A stretch of DNA of 42,102 bases, from the NCBI GenBank assembly GCA_002717625.1, contig PBEF01000023.1, positions 1 through 42,102 on the forward strand, read 5' to 3'. Source of the DNA: Fidelibacterota bacterium (lineage in GTDB: Bacteria; Fidelibacterota; Marinisomatia; SCGC-AAA003-L08; D37C17). Position numbers and translations under genes: made by a program. Positions within the stretch are counted from its first letter, which is position 1, and every line of letters begins with the position of its first letter. This document shows positions 13,830-23,339 of this stretch, in pieces. The notes below the pieces were generated by a model, which was given only the letters and a program-made list of their open reading frames with translations, made no database searches and was not told the origin of the DNA.

Positions 13830-16502
13830 TTACACCTTATTTGGATTAGGTTTATTGTAATCAATATTATATTTCTTTATACATTCAGAAATTTGTTTTT
13901 TATTTATAATATTTTCCATAGCTAATTTATCTAATGCATATAAAATAATGTAGTATTTATTAACTTCAAAAAAATCACGAAGTTTTTCTCTTGTATCACT
14001 TCTTCCAAATCCATCTGTTCCAAGTGCAACAAATGGGCATCTGATGTATGGAGCTATTTGCTCTGCTACTAGTTTAACATAATCACTTATCGCTACAACA
14101 GGCCCATTGTCTGGAGTAATCATTTCTTCTAAAAAAGATTTTTTAGGTTTTGAGTTAGGATGAAGAATATTCCAACGTCTTACATCTTCAGCTTCTTTAT
14201 GAAGTTCAGAGTAGCTTGTTACACTCCATACTGTAGAATCAATACCCCAATCTTTTTCTAATAATTTAGAAGCAGCAAGTGCTTCATTTAACATTGGTCC
14301 AGAAGCTAATAGCTGAACTTTCTTTTTTATATTTTTTTTCTTTGATGGCTTTATTTTATATATCCCTTTTATAATTCCTGTTGAAACAGTATTATCTAAA
14401 ATAGGTGGGTGAATATAATTTTCATTTTCCAATGTTATATAATAAAGTACATCGTTTTGCCATTCATACATTTCTTTTAAACCATAATGAATTATTGTAG
14501 CTATTTCATAAGAATATGCTGGATCATATGCTTTTAAATTTGGTATTGATGAAGCCATTAAATGACTGTGTCCATCTTGATGCTGTAATCCTTCTCCTGC
14601 TAACGTAGTTTTACCTGCTGTTCCTCCTATTAGAAATCCTTTTGTTCTCATATCTGAAGCTGCCCAGATGAAATCTCCAACTCTTTGAAATCCAAACATA
14701 GAGTAATATATAAAAAACGGAATTAGATTAACATTATAGTTCGAATAGGATGTACCTGCTGCAATAAATGAAGATATACCACCAGCTTCACTTATCCCTT
14801 CTTCTAGAATTTGTCCATTGGTAGCTTCTTTGTAGAATAAAAACTGATTTGAATCTACGGGGTCATATTTTTGTCCAGAATGTGAATATATACCAAGCTC
14901 TCGAAATAAAGGATCTATACCAAAAGTTCTTGCTTCATCAGGTATTATGGGAACTATATTTTGACCAATTTGCTTATCTTTAGAAATGATTGCTAATAAC
15001 CTTACAAAAGCCATAGTAGTTGATACTTTTCTATTATCTGAACCTTGTAATAACTCATTAAAAATACTAATGTCTGGAATTTGTAATGATGGACATCGCA
15101 TATTACGTGCAGGTAAAAAACCACCTAATTGCTTACGCATTTTCTTTGTATAAACTACTTCTTCACTTTTATCATTTGGTTTATAAAAGGGAGCTTTTAT
15201 ACAATCTTCATCATTTATAGGTATATTAAAATGCGTCCTGAATTGTAATAGTTCATTTTCGTTTAATTTTTTTTGTTGATGAGTTATATTTCTTCCTTCT
15301 CCAGCTTCTCCTAAGCCATATCCTTTAACTGTTTGTGCAAGAATAACAGTAGGTTGTTTCTTATGATTAATTGCTTCATAATATGCAGCATATACTTTTG
15401 CAGGATCATGTCCTCCAACTCGTAAATTTTCTAATTCTTGATCTGTTAAATGGCTTACTAATTTTAATAATTCAGGATTCGCCCCCCAAAAATGTTCTCT
15501 GAAATACTTTCCTCCTTCTACAATATATTTTAGAAAATCTCCATCTACACACTCATCAAGTCGTGCCTGTATTAAATTTTTCTTATCATTCTCAAATAAA
15601 TTATCCCAATCAGAACCCCATAATACTTTGATTACATTCCATCCAGCGCCTCTAAATGCCCCTTCTAATTCTTGTACTATTTTACCATTTCCTCTAACAG
15701 GACCATCAAGCCTTTGCAAATTGCAATTAATAACAAATATTAAGTTATCTAATTGCTCTCGAGCTGCTAAAGTTAAGGCTCCTAATGATTCAGGTTCATC
15801 CATTTCTCCATCACCTAAGAAGGCCCAAATCTTTTTTTCTTTATTATCTATTATTCCTCTATCATTTAAATAGTGCATAAAACGAGCTTGATATATTGCC
15901 ATAATAGGACCGAGCCCCATAGATACAGTAGCAAATTGCCAATAATCAGGCATTAGCCAAGGGTGAGGATAGGAAGACAATCCTTTTTTATTAATTTCTT
16001 GTCTGAAATTTTTTAGTGTATTTTTATTTATTCGGCCCTCTAAAAATGATCTTGAATATATCCCAGGTGATATATGCCCCTGAAAAAAAATAATATCACC
16101 ACCACTTTTATTAGGACCTTTAAAAAAATGGTTAAACCCTACTTCATATAATGTAGCTGAGGATGCAAATGAAGATATATGTCCACCTATACCTGGATTT
16201 TTCCTATTAGCTCTAACAACCATTGCCATGGCATTCCATCTGATTATTGATTTTATGCGTCTTTCAATTTGTCTATCTCCAGGATATGGCTTTTGCTTAT
16301 CTATAGGGATTGTATTAATATAATCAGTGCTAGCACTAAAAGGTAATCTAACGCCATTTGTTCTTGCTATTGAAATAATCTGATCTAATATATAGTGTGT
16401 TCTCTTAGTACCAAAATTAATTATTAAAGATTGAATAGAATCAATCCATTCTTGTGTTTCTACAGGGTCTATATCATATTTATTTTGTTCTAATGGATTC
16501 AT
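13830..16502 (-). CDS. aceE: Pyruvate dehydrogenase E1, homodimeric type
   Basis: Thiamine-diphosphate enzyme that decarboxylates pyruvate and transfers acetyl to lipoyl-E2. It is 890 residues, like E. coli AceE (887), so this is the homodimeric type and not the split alpha/beta form. Visible segments: GGHISSFASSATLYEVGFNHFF cut at about 101-122 (only the first residues cited: GGHISSFASSA), the ThDP motif GDGEMDEPES (about 230-239), GYGLGEAGEGRNITHQ, DEARTFGIDPLFRELG, and LQHQDGHSHL. No Shine-Dalgarno is obvious before the ATG. It is divergent from the PFP gene over 114 bases, which must hold both promoters. Confidence 0.96.
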   Translation of the reverse strand: MNPLEQNKYDIDPVETQEWIDSIQSLIINFGTKRTHYILDQIISIARTNGVRLPFSASTDYINTIPIDKQKPYPGDRQIERRIKSIIRWNAMAMVVRANRKNPGIGGHISSFASSATLYEVGFNHFFKGPNKSGGDIIFFQGHISPGIYSRSFLEGRINKNTLKNFRQEINKKGLSSYPHPWLMPDYWQFATVSMGLGPIMAIYQARFMHYLNDRGIIDNKEKKIWAFLGDGEMDEPESLGALTLAAREQLDNLIFVINCNLQRLDGPVRGNGKIVQELEGAFRGAGWNVIKVLWGSDWDNLFENDKKNLIQARLDECVDGDFLKYIVEGGKYFREHFWGANPELLKLVSHLTDQELENLRVGGHDPAKVYAAYYEAINHKKQPTVILAQTVKGYGLGEAGEGRNITHQQKKLNENELLQFRTHFNIPINDEDCIKAPFYKPNDKSEEVVYTKKMRKQLGGFLPARNMRCPSLQIPDISIFNELLQGSDNRKVSTTMAFVRLLAIISKDKQIGQNIVPIIPDEARTFGIDPLFRELGIYSHSGQKYDPVDSNQFLFYKEATNGQILEEGISEAGGISSFIAAGTSYSNYNVNLIPFFIYYSMFGFQRVGDFIWAASDMRTKGFLIGGTAGKTTLAGEGLQHQDGHSHLMASSIPNLKAYDPAYSYEIATIIHYGLKEMYEWQNDVLYYITLENENYIHPPILDNTVSTGIIKGIYKIKPSKKKNIKKKVQLLASGPMLNEALAASKLLEKDWGIDSTVWSVTSYSELHKEAEDVRRWNILHPNSKPKKSFLEEMITPDNGPVVAISDYVKLVAEQIAPYIRCPFVALGTDGFGRSDTREKLRDFFEVNKYYIILYALDKLAMENIINKKQISECIKKYNIDYNKPNPNKV

Positions 16503-16616
16503 AAAATTTTATAAAAATATAAAAATTAATGCTTAATTAACTCATATAATATATTATTTTATTTAATATTATGGGATAAGGTTATTTAAATTCACCTAAA
16601 TATTTGGAATAAATAT

Positions 16617-17801
16617 ATGAGAGTAGCATTTCTTACTGCAGGAGGTATTGCTCCTTGTCTTAGTGCATCAATAGGAGCTCTTATAAAAGAGTATTTAAAA
16701 TCTGATGAAAATTTTGATTTTATAGGCTATTTAAATGGATATAAAGGTCTCTTAAAAGGAAATAAAATTGAAATTCCTAAAGATGTTGATTTTAGGAAAT
16801 TAAATACATTTGGTGGATCTTTTCTTGGTAATAGTAGAGTTAAGCTAACTAATGTAGATGATTGTGTTAAAAATAACTATATCAATTCAGGTGAAATACC
16901 CTTGCAAGTTGCAGCAAATCAATTAAAAAAAGATAAAGTTGATATTTTGCATACAATAGGGGGGGATGATACAAATACAACAGCAGGAGATTTAGTTAAG
17001 TTTCTTTCATCTGAAAATTATAAATTAGCTGTTGTTGGTTTACCAAAAACAATTGATAATGATGTGACTCCGATAGAACAAACTTTGGGTGCTTATACTG
17101 CGGCAGAACATACAGCTATATTTTTTCGTAATATCGTTAACGAGAATACTACTAGCTATAGACAATTAATTATACATGAGGTTATGGGCAGAAATTGTGG
17201 ATGGCTAACAGCATATAGTGCTTATTTATATAGACAATCATTAAATCATAAGAATTTTATACCTGAACTTCAAATCCATCAAAATAAATGGGATGTACAT
17301 GCTGTTTATATTCCTGAGTTAGAGTTTGATTTAGATTTAGAGGTGAAACGTTTAAATAAGGTGATGGATAAATTTGATTGTGTTAATATTTTTTTAAGTG
17401 AGGGTGCAGGTTTAGATAATATTATTAGTGAAAAAACAAATAATGGAGAACAGATTCCTAAGGATGCATTTGGTCATGTTAGACTAGATGAAATTAATCC
17501 AGGCCAATGGTTCGCTCAGTATTTTAAAGGCAAATTAAACTGTGATAAGGTTCTAGTGCAGAAAAGTGGTTATTTTGCACGCTCAGCATCACCTAATGAT
17601 TTAGATTTAAAACTGATTGAAGATTCTGCCTCTATAGCTGTTGATTCAGCACTTTTACAAAATAGTGGTGTTGCAGGATTAAGAAATGATACTAAAACAA
17701 TAGAATTAATAGATTTTAATGAAATAAAAGGTGGAAAAAAGTTTAATCCTAGTACTAAATGGTTTCAAAAAATGCTTAAAGAAATTAAAGCTACTTATTG
17801 A
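16617..17801 (+). CDS. 6-phosphofructokinase, probable pyrophosphate-dependent type
   Basis: 394 residues. The start MRVAFLTAGGIAPCLSAS is the phosphofructokinase N-terminus. The phosphoryl-donor motif is HTIGGDDTNTTA (about 117-128): GGDD, with Asp where ATP enzymes have Gly, is the mark of PPi-dependent enzymes. The substrate motif PKTIDNDVTP (about 144-153) and HEVMGRNCGWLTA follow. It would interconvert fructose 6-phosphate and fructose 1,6-bisphosphate using PPi, reversibly, in glycolysis and gluconeogenesis. The stop is TGA, and the last seven bases overlap the end of the convergent CNNM gene. Confidence 0.9.
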   Translation: MRVAFLTAGGIAPCLSASIGALIKEYLKSDENFDFIGYLNGYKGLLKGNKIEIPKDVDFRKLNTFGGSFLGNSRVKLTNVDDCVKNNYINSGEIPLQVAANQLKKDKVDILHTIGGDDTNTTAGDLVKFLSSENYKLAVVGLPKTIDNDVTPIEQTLGAYTAAEHTAIFFRNIVNENTTSYRQLIIHEVMGRNCGWLTAYSAYLYRQSLNHKNFIPELQIHQNKWDVHAVYIPELEFDLDLEVKRLNKVMDKFDCVNIFLSEGAGLDNIISEKTNNGEQIPKDAFGHVRLDEINPGQWFAQYFKGKLNCDKVLVQKSGYFARSASPNDLDLKLIEDSASIAVDSALLQNSGVAGLRNDTKTIELIDFNEIKGGKKFNPSTKWFQKMLKEIKATY

Positions 17802-19021
17802 TTTATAAAAATTTGTACTTGTTCAATTCTTCTAGATGAAGCTTTTTTTATTAGAATTTGTCCAATTTGCAAGAAGATATGTTCATTTTTATTTGGAATT
17901 CTACCTAGCTTTTCAATTATGTATCCTCCTATAGTCTCATAATCTCCAATAGGAATTAAGTTGGAATATTTTTTATTAAATTCTTTAATACTTATATTTG
18001 CATTTGTGATAATAGAGCCGTCTTTATTGATCCATGAATGTAGTTTTTGATAGTCAAATTCATCTTCAAAATCACCAAATAGTTCTTCAAAAATATCTTC
18101 TATAGTAATAATTCCACTAGTGTTCCCTTTGGCATCTAATACTATTGCTATTGATTGGTTCTTTTCTTTAAAAGTTTTCATCAAATTTGAAATTAATTCT
18201 GTATAAGGTACAAAAAGAACTTCTTTTAAGATGTCCTCTAGGTTTTTTGGTTTTGAATATAAGTCATATAAATAGATAATACCTTTTATATTATCTAGAT
18301 TTTTATCATAAACAGGTATTTTGGAATGTCCAGAGTCTATGAATTTATGAGCTAAATCATCTAAATGAGAGTTTATTGGTATTGCTGAAATACTATCTAA
18401 AGGAGTCATTACTTTATTTACTAATTGTTCTCTATAATCAAAAATATTTGAAATGATTTCTTTTTGATCTTTTTCTATTTCTATTTCTTTATCAATATGT
18501 TCAAAAATTTTTTCAAATTCTTCTCTTTTTTCAGCTAAAATTTCTTTTTTTGATAAATAGTGTTTTTTATTATTAAAGTTTATTTGGCTAAATAATATGA
18601 CAAAAGGGTAAAAAATAATATAAGATATATACATTATAGGAGATAGTATTAAAAGAGCAATATTTGAATATTCCCTTATAATTGTTTTTGGTAAAATTTC
18701 TCCAAATAATAATATAGTTATTGCGATTGGTATAAAAATTAATCCTTCTGGAAAATTTAAAGTATTATTAGATATAATCTGCATTAAATATATAGTGAAA
18801 AAAGAAGAAGCTAAAATGTTGGAAAGATTTGTTCCTATTAAGGAAACTGTTAGAAATTTTGATTTATTCTCAATGATAAACTTTGTAAGCTGTCCTAATT
18901 TATATTTTTGTTTAACCCAGACATCTATTTGTAGTTTTTTAGCAGAAATCAAAGCTATTTCACTAGCTGAGAATAAAACTGAAAAAAAAAGACCTATTAT
19001 ACCTAAATTTAGTTCTAACAT
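17795..19021 (-). CDS. CNNM/CorC-type membrane protein with CBS pair
   Basis: 408 residues. A DUF21 (CNNM) membrane domain (about 1-135; first helix LGIIGLFFSVLFSASEIALIS, here only described) carries the ASE and GTNLSNI elements. A cytoplasmic CBS pair follows (about 200-320, VMTPLDSISAIPI and GIITIEDIFEELFGDF), then a CorC_HlyC domain (about 335-408). Members are Mg2+ or Co2+ transporters or regulators; older annotation as hemolysin is misleading. The cation is not certain. It is divergent from murQ over 40 bases and convergent with the PFP gene. Confidence 0.85.
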   Translation of the reverse strand: MLELNLGIIGLFFSVLFSASEIALISAKKLQIDVWVKQKYKLGQLTKFIIENKSKFLTVSLIGTNLSNILASSFFTIYLMQIISNNTLNFPEGLIFIPIAITILLFGEILPKTIIREYSNIALLILSPIMYISYIIFYPFVILFSQINFNNKKHYLSKKEILAEKREEFEKIFEHIDKEIEIEKDQKEIISNIFDYREQLVNKVMTPLDSISAIPINSHLDDLAHKFIDSGHSKIPVYDKNLDNIKGIIYLYDLYSKPKNLEDILKEVLFVPYTELISNLMKTFKEKNQSIAIVLDAKGNTSGIITIEDIFEELFGDFEDEFDYQKLHSWINKDGSIITNANISIKEFNKKYSNLIPIGDYETIGGYIIEKLGRIPNKNEHIFLQIGQILIKKASSRRIEQVQIFINQ

Positions 19022-19061
19022 TTAATTAATTATTATATGGTTATTTAACTTTTATAATTTA

Positions 19062-19940
19062 ATGGATAATATTACTGAAAAACAAAACTCAAAATCAAAA
19101 AGAATAGATACCCTTTCTACATTAGAAATCTTATCAGTTATAAATAAAGAAGATCAATCTATAGCTTCCATTGTAGAAAAGGTTATACCTGATATAAAGT
19201 TAGTTGTTGATTGTATTGTACATAACTTTAAAAATGGAGGAAGATTGTTTTATTTTGGTTGTGGTACAAGTGGAAGATTAGGCGTTTTAGATGCATCTGA
19301 ATGCCCTCCTACATTTAGTGTGTCTAAAAGATTAGTCAGGGGTGTAATTGCAGGTGGAAATAAAGCTCTAGTTGAATCTGTAGAAAAAGCAGAAGATTCT
19401 TTATCTAAGGGCAAACATGATGTTTTAAAAAATAAAATTAATAAATTTGATACTGTTATCGGTATTAGTGCTATTGGTACAGCGAACTATGTTCATGGAG
19501 CATTGATTCAAGCAAAAAAAAAGAAAGCTCAGACAGTACTTGTTTGTTGTAATAATTATAAAAAACATAAGTATGTAGATTATGTTATTAGTGCTATAGT
19601 AGGACCCGAGATTATAGCAGGATCAACACGAATGAAAGCGGGTACAGCAACGAAAATGATATTAAATATGATATCAACTACAGCTATGATAAAATTAAAT
19701 AAGGTTTATGATAATTTAATGGTTGATGTTAAAGTAAGTAATAAAAAATTATTTAATAGGGCAATTAATATAATATCTAATATATGCTCTTGTGATTTAA
19801 AATATGCTAGAATGGCACTTAATAAATCTAAAGGTAATGTTAAAGTTGCTATAATTATGCAAAATAAAAATCTTTCTTTTTTACAATCTGTTAAGTTGTT
19901 AGATAAATATAATGGTAATCTTAGAATGGCATTAAAATAA
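19062..19940 (+). CDS. murQ: N-acetylmuramic acid 6-phosphate etherase
   Basis: MurQ cleaves the lactyl ether of MurNAc-6-phosphate to GlcNAc-6-phosphate and lactate in cell-wall recycling. The 292-residue protein has the SIS fold with FYFGCGTSGRLGVLDASECP (about 63-82), GISAIGTANYV, the family segment GSTRMKAGTATKMILN, and a C-terminal helical region LLDKYNGNLRMAL that is common to the family. It is separated by one base from anmK, which makes its substrate, so the pair forms a muropeptide-recycling unit. Confidence 0.94.
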   Translation: MDNITEKQNSKSKRIDTLSTLEILSVINKEDQSIASIVEKVIPDIKLVVDCIVHNFKNGGRLFYFGCGTSGRLGVLDASECPPTFSVSKRLVRGVIAGGNKALVESVEKAEDSLSKGKHDVLKNKINKFDTVIGISAIGTANYVHGALIQAKKKKAQTVLVCCNNYKKHKYVDYVISAIVGPEIIAGSTRMKAGTATKMILNMISTTAMIKLNKVYDNLMVDVKVSNKKLFNRAINIISNICSCDLKYARMALNKSKGNVKVAIIMQNKNLSFLQSVKLLDKYNGNLRMALK

Positions 19941-19941
19941 T

Positions 19942-21042
19942 ATGAATATTTTAGGATTAATGTCAGGTACATCTATGGATGGATTAGATTTATGCCTTGC
20001 TGATTTATCTATAAATCAAAAAGATGAATTGAATTATAAAATTATTGTATCTGATTATATAGAATACAGTCAAAAAACAAAGAACATTATACATGATACA
20101 ATTTTTAAACAGTCATATTCTGTAAAATTCATTGATTCTTATTTAGGAGAATTATTTTCAAAATTAGTTGTAGATTTTATTGATACAAAGAATGTTGATT
20201 TAATATCTAGCCATGGACAAACCATATCACATAAAGATAAAGAATATTCGATTCAAATCGGTCAGCCTTATATCATAAGTAAGAAAACAAAGATACCAGT
20301 TATATCTCATTTTAGACAAAAAGATATAGAATTTGGAGGTAATGGAGCTCCTCTAATGCCTATTCTTGATTGGTTTTTATTTAAAGATAATAAAATGAGT
20401 GTGATTAGCATCAATATTGGTGGAATTTCAAATATTGCATTTATTAGTAATAGCATAGATAAAAAGAATATATTAGGATTCGATATAGGTCCTGGGATGT
20501 GCCTTATTGATAGATATGTTAGAAAAGTATGGAAGAAGAAATATGATATAGATGGTTTGTTATCTTCTAAGGGTAAGATTGATTTTAATTTGTTAAAATT
20601 TTTAATGCAAGATCCATTTATTAATAAAGAGCCTCCTAAATCTGCAACGACTGAAATTTATAATGATAAATATATAGATAATATTAATGATAAATTCCCA
20701 AATATAAAGAATACAGATATACTTAGAACTTTAGTAAATTTCACAGCTTTATCCATTTCATATAATCTTAAAAACCATATTCCTAATAATGGTTTTGAAC
20801 AGTTTGAAGTAGCTATTAGTGGTGGAGGAATAAAGAATAAAGTTTTATTTTCTGATATAAAGAATGAATTAAATGGTATAAATGTATATCACTTTAATAT
20901 GAATGGATTGAATGTTGATAATAAAGAAGCTTTTTTAATGTGTTTAATGGGTTACACTAAGTTTATGAATATTACCAATAATTTACCTTCTGTTACAGGG
21001 GCGCATAAAGAAGTTGTATGTGGAGAGATTTATGAATTTTAA
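19942..21042 (+). CDS. anmK: Anhydro-N-acetylmuramic acid kinase
   Basis: AnmK hydrolyses and phosphorylates 1,6-anhydro-MurNAc to MurNAc-6-phosphate, the MurQ substrate. 366 residues. The N-terminal GLMSGTSMDGLDLCL (about 4-18) is the phosphate-binding signature, with SSHGQTISHK (about 92-101), NIGGISNIAFI and GFDIGPGMCLID further on. Anhydro-MurNAc is a product of lytic transglycosylases, so the cell recycles its own wall. The 3' end overlaps the next gene by 11 bases from that gene's preferred ATG. Confidence 0.94.
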   Translation: MNILGLMSGTSMDGLDLCLADLSINQKDELNYKIIVSDYIEYSQKTKNIIHDTIFKQSYSVKFIDSYLGELFSKLVVDFIDTKNVDLISSHGQTISHKDKEYSIQIGQPYIISKKTKIPVISHFRQKDIEFGGNGAPLMPILDWFLFKDNKMSVISINIGGISNIAFISNSIDKKNILGFDIGPGMCLIDRYVRKVWKKKYDIDGLLSSKGKIDFNLLKFLMQDPFINKEPPKSATTEIYNDKYIDNINDKFPNIKNTDILRTLVNFTALSISYNLKNHIPNNGFEQFEVAISGGGIKNKVLFSDIKNELNGINVYHFNMNGLNVDNKEAFLMCLMGYTKFMNITNNLPSVTGAHKEVVCGEIYEF

Positions 21043-22402
21043 TATATTTAGAGAGTATGATATTAGGGGTATAGTGAAAAATGATTTTCCTGATGAAGTT
21101 GTTTTTAATATAGGAAAAGCATATGGTAGCATTTTAATTGAAGAAAATCAAAAAAATATATCAATTAGTGGAGATATCCGATATTCTACAAATAAATTAA
21201 AGAATATTTTGATTGAAGGTCTGTTATCAGTGGGTATTAATGTCTATGATATGGGTATACTACCAACGCCTATCAATTATTTCAGCCTATATCATACAGA
21301 TATAAAGAATTCTATACAAGTTACAGGAAGTCATAACCCTAAAGAATATAATGGTTTTAAATTATCCTTTAATCAGAAACCTTTTTTTGGAAAAAGTATT
21401 AAAAAAATTGAATCCATAATAGATAAGGGTTTATATGCTAATAAAAATAAAAAAGGGGTATATCATAAACTTGATATTATTGATGATTATGTTAATATGA
21501 TTAAAAATAATATCGTTATTGATAGAGAAATTTCATGTGTTATGGATTGTGGAAACTCTGTTGGTGGTTTAGTAGCTCCTTATTTATTTAAAGAATTAGG
21601 CGTAATTGTAGATGAACTTTATTGTGATGTTGACCCTGATTTTCCTAATCATCATCCTGACCCTACTGTAGATTCTAACTTAAGAGATATTATAAACAAA
21701 GTAAGGTCTAAATCATATGATTTGGCAGTAGCATTTGATGGAGATGCTGATAGAATAGTAGCTTTAGATGAAAAATCTAATATTATTAGGCCTGATATTC
21801 TCTTAAGTTTATTTATCTCAACAATCATTAATGATGGAGATACAGTTGTTTATGATGTTAAATGCTCAAAATCATTAGAGGATATGATTTTAAGATATAA
21901 AGGTAATCCATATATGTATAAGACAGGTCATTCACTCATTAAAAACAAAATGATTGAATCAGGCTCTAAACTTGGAGGAGAAATGAGTGGGCATATTTTT
22001 TTTGCAGATAAATATTATGGGTATGATGATGGGATATATGTAGCTTTAAGATTAATAGAACTATTATCTAAGGATAAAAAAAAGCTTTCTGAATATTTAT
22101 CTGATGTCCCTAAATACTTCTCAACTCCAGAAATTAGGATAGATTGTTATAATGATGATGAAAAATTTGATTTAGTAGAAAAATTAGTCTTTTATTTTAA
22201 AAAGAAGTTCACTTGCAACCTTATAGATGGTATTAGGATTAATTTTGATTATGGTTGGGCTCTTATTAGAGCGTCAAATACACAGCCTGCTTTAGTATGT
22301 AGATGTGAAGCAGAAAATAAAGAACAATTAGAAAGTATTAAGAATTTAATTTTTGATAAAATCAAAGATTTTGGAGGAATTAACATTGACTTTTCAGAAT
22401 AA
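21032..22402 (+). CDS. Phosphomannomutase/phosphoglucomutase
   Basis: 456 residues of the alpha-D-phosphohexomutase superfamily, which interconverts hexose 1- and 6-phosphates. The phosphoserine loop is VTGSHNPKEYNG (Ser100), the metal loop AFDGDADRIVA (about 235-245), and the sugar-specificity loop GGEMSGHIFF. GEMSGH points to the PMM/PGM (AlgC-like) subgroup that accepts mannose and glucose phosphates. The C-terminal phosphate-binding site is RASNTQPAL. The ATG at 21032 with GGAGAG upstream is preferred to the TTG six codons earlier. It overlaps anmK, and its last codons contain the GGAGG of the following gene. Confidence 0.9.
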   Translation: MNFNIFREYDIRGIVKNDFPDEVVFNIGKAYGSILIEENQKNISISGDIRYSTNKLKNILIEGLLSVGINVYDMGILPTPINYFSLYHTDIKNSIQVTGSHNPKEYNGFKLSFNQKPFFGKSIKKIESIIDKGLYANKNKKGVYHKLDIIDDYVNMIKNNIVIDREISCVMDCGNSVGGLVAPYLFKELGVIVDELYCDVDPDFPNHHPDPTVDSNLRDIINKVRSKSYDLAVAFDGDADRIVALDEKSNIIRPDILLSLFISTIINDGDTVVYDVKCSKSLEDMILRYKGNPYMYKTGHSLIKNKMIESGSKLGGEMSGHIFFADKYYGYDDGIYVALRLIELLSKDKKKLSEYLSDVPKYFSTPEIRIDCYNDDEKFDLVEKLVFYFKKKFTCNLIDGIRINFDYGWALIRASNTQPALVCRCEAENKEQLESIKNLIFDKIKDFGGINIDFSE

Positions 22403-23339
22403 AATATCAAATTATAAGAATATAGTTGATAAAGAGCTTAAGAGTATATATAATAAAGGTCCTTTAAATTTAACAGAACCTATAAATCATATACTAAGTG
22501 GAGGGAAGAGGTTACGTCCTTTATTATGTCTCTTAACAGCTTCTGCATTTAAAGGTAGTAAAAAAGATGCTTTAATAGCTTCTGTAGCAATAGAATTATT
22601 ACATAATTTTACTTTAATACATGATGATATTATGGATAATGATGATATCAGACATGGTTTATCTACTATTCATAATAAATGGAACAATTCAATTGCTATC
22701 TTAGCAGGTGATGCAACTTTAGCAATAGCTCTAATCCATTTAAATAGATTAACTGAAAATAAAAATTTAATAATTGAACATTTTAATTATGCCTTAATTC
22801 AAGTTTGTGAAGGACAGGCCTTAGATTTAGCATTCCAATATAATATGGATATATCTGAAGAAGATTATATAAGTATGATAGATAAAAAAACTGGCTATAT
22901 TATTGGTTTATGCTCAATGCTAGGTTCTATTATATCTAAGAATGATAATTCTATTAATATCAAATTAAAAAAATATGGAATATTAATTGGGCGTGCTTTT
23001 CAAATTCAAGATGATTTGCTAGAAATAACCTCAAATCAAAATAAAATGGGGAAATCTTTAAAAAGTGACTTTTTATTAAATAAAAAAACTTATTTAACTA
23101 TAAAGGCAAATTCAATTAATAGTAATATCGTAAATAAATGTATAAAAACTGCAAAAAATGACTTTAATTTAGGCTTTTCTAAATATAAAAATTTTTTAGT
23201 AGAAAATGGTATTGTAGATGAAAGTATTCAAAAGATTAATGGTATTTTAGCATCAGCTAGAAGTATTTTAGATGGCTTGGATATGAATAATAAATATTTA
23301 TATGAATATATAAAGTTAATATTAAATAGAGATGCTTGA
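22386..23339 (+). CDS. Polyprenyl diphosphate synthase (IspB/HepPP type)
   Basis: 317 residues. GGKRLRPLLCLL, the first aspartate-rich motif LIHDDIMDND, the helix with GDATLAIAL, KKTGYIIGLCSMLG, and the second motif FQIQDDLLE are the trans-prenyltransferase hallmarks. The second motif ends with Glu where Asp is commoner. It extends a prenyl diphosphate with isopentenyl diphosphate to the side chain of a quinone or similar; chain length cannot be read. TTG at 22386 is the preferred start because GGAGG (22373-22377) is correctly spaced from it; it overlaps the mutase gene by 17 bases. The stop is TGA. Confidence 0.88.
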   Translation: MTFQNKISNYKNIVDKELKSIYNKGPLNLTEPINHILSGGKRLRPLLCLLTASAFKGSKKDALIASVAIELLHNFTLIHDDIMDNDDIRHGLSTIHNKWNNSIAILAGDATLAIALIHLNRLTENKNLIIEHFNYALIQVCEGQALDLAFQYNMDISEEDYISMIDKKTGYIIGLCSMLGSIISKNDNSINIKLKKYGILIGRAFQIQDDLLEITSNQNKMGKSLKSDFLLNKKTYLTIKANSINSNIVNKCIKTAKNDFNLGFSKYKNFLVENGIVDESIQKINGILASARSILDGLDMNNKYLYEYIKLILNRDA

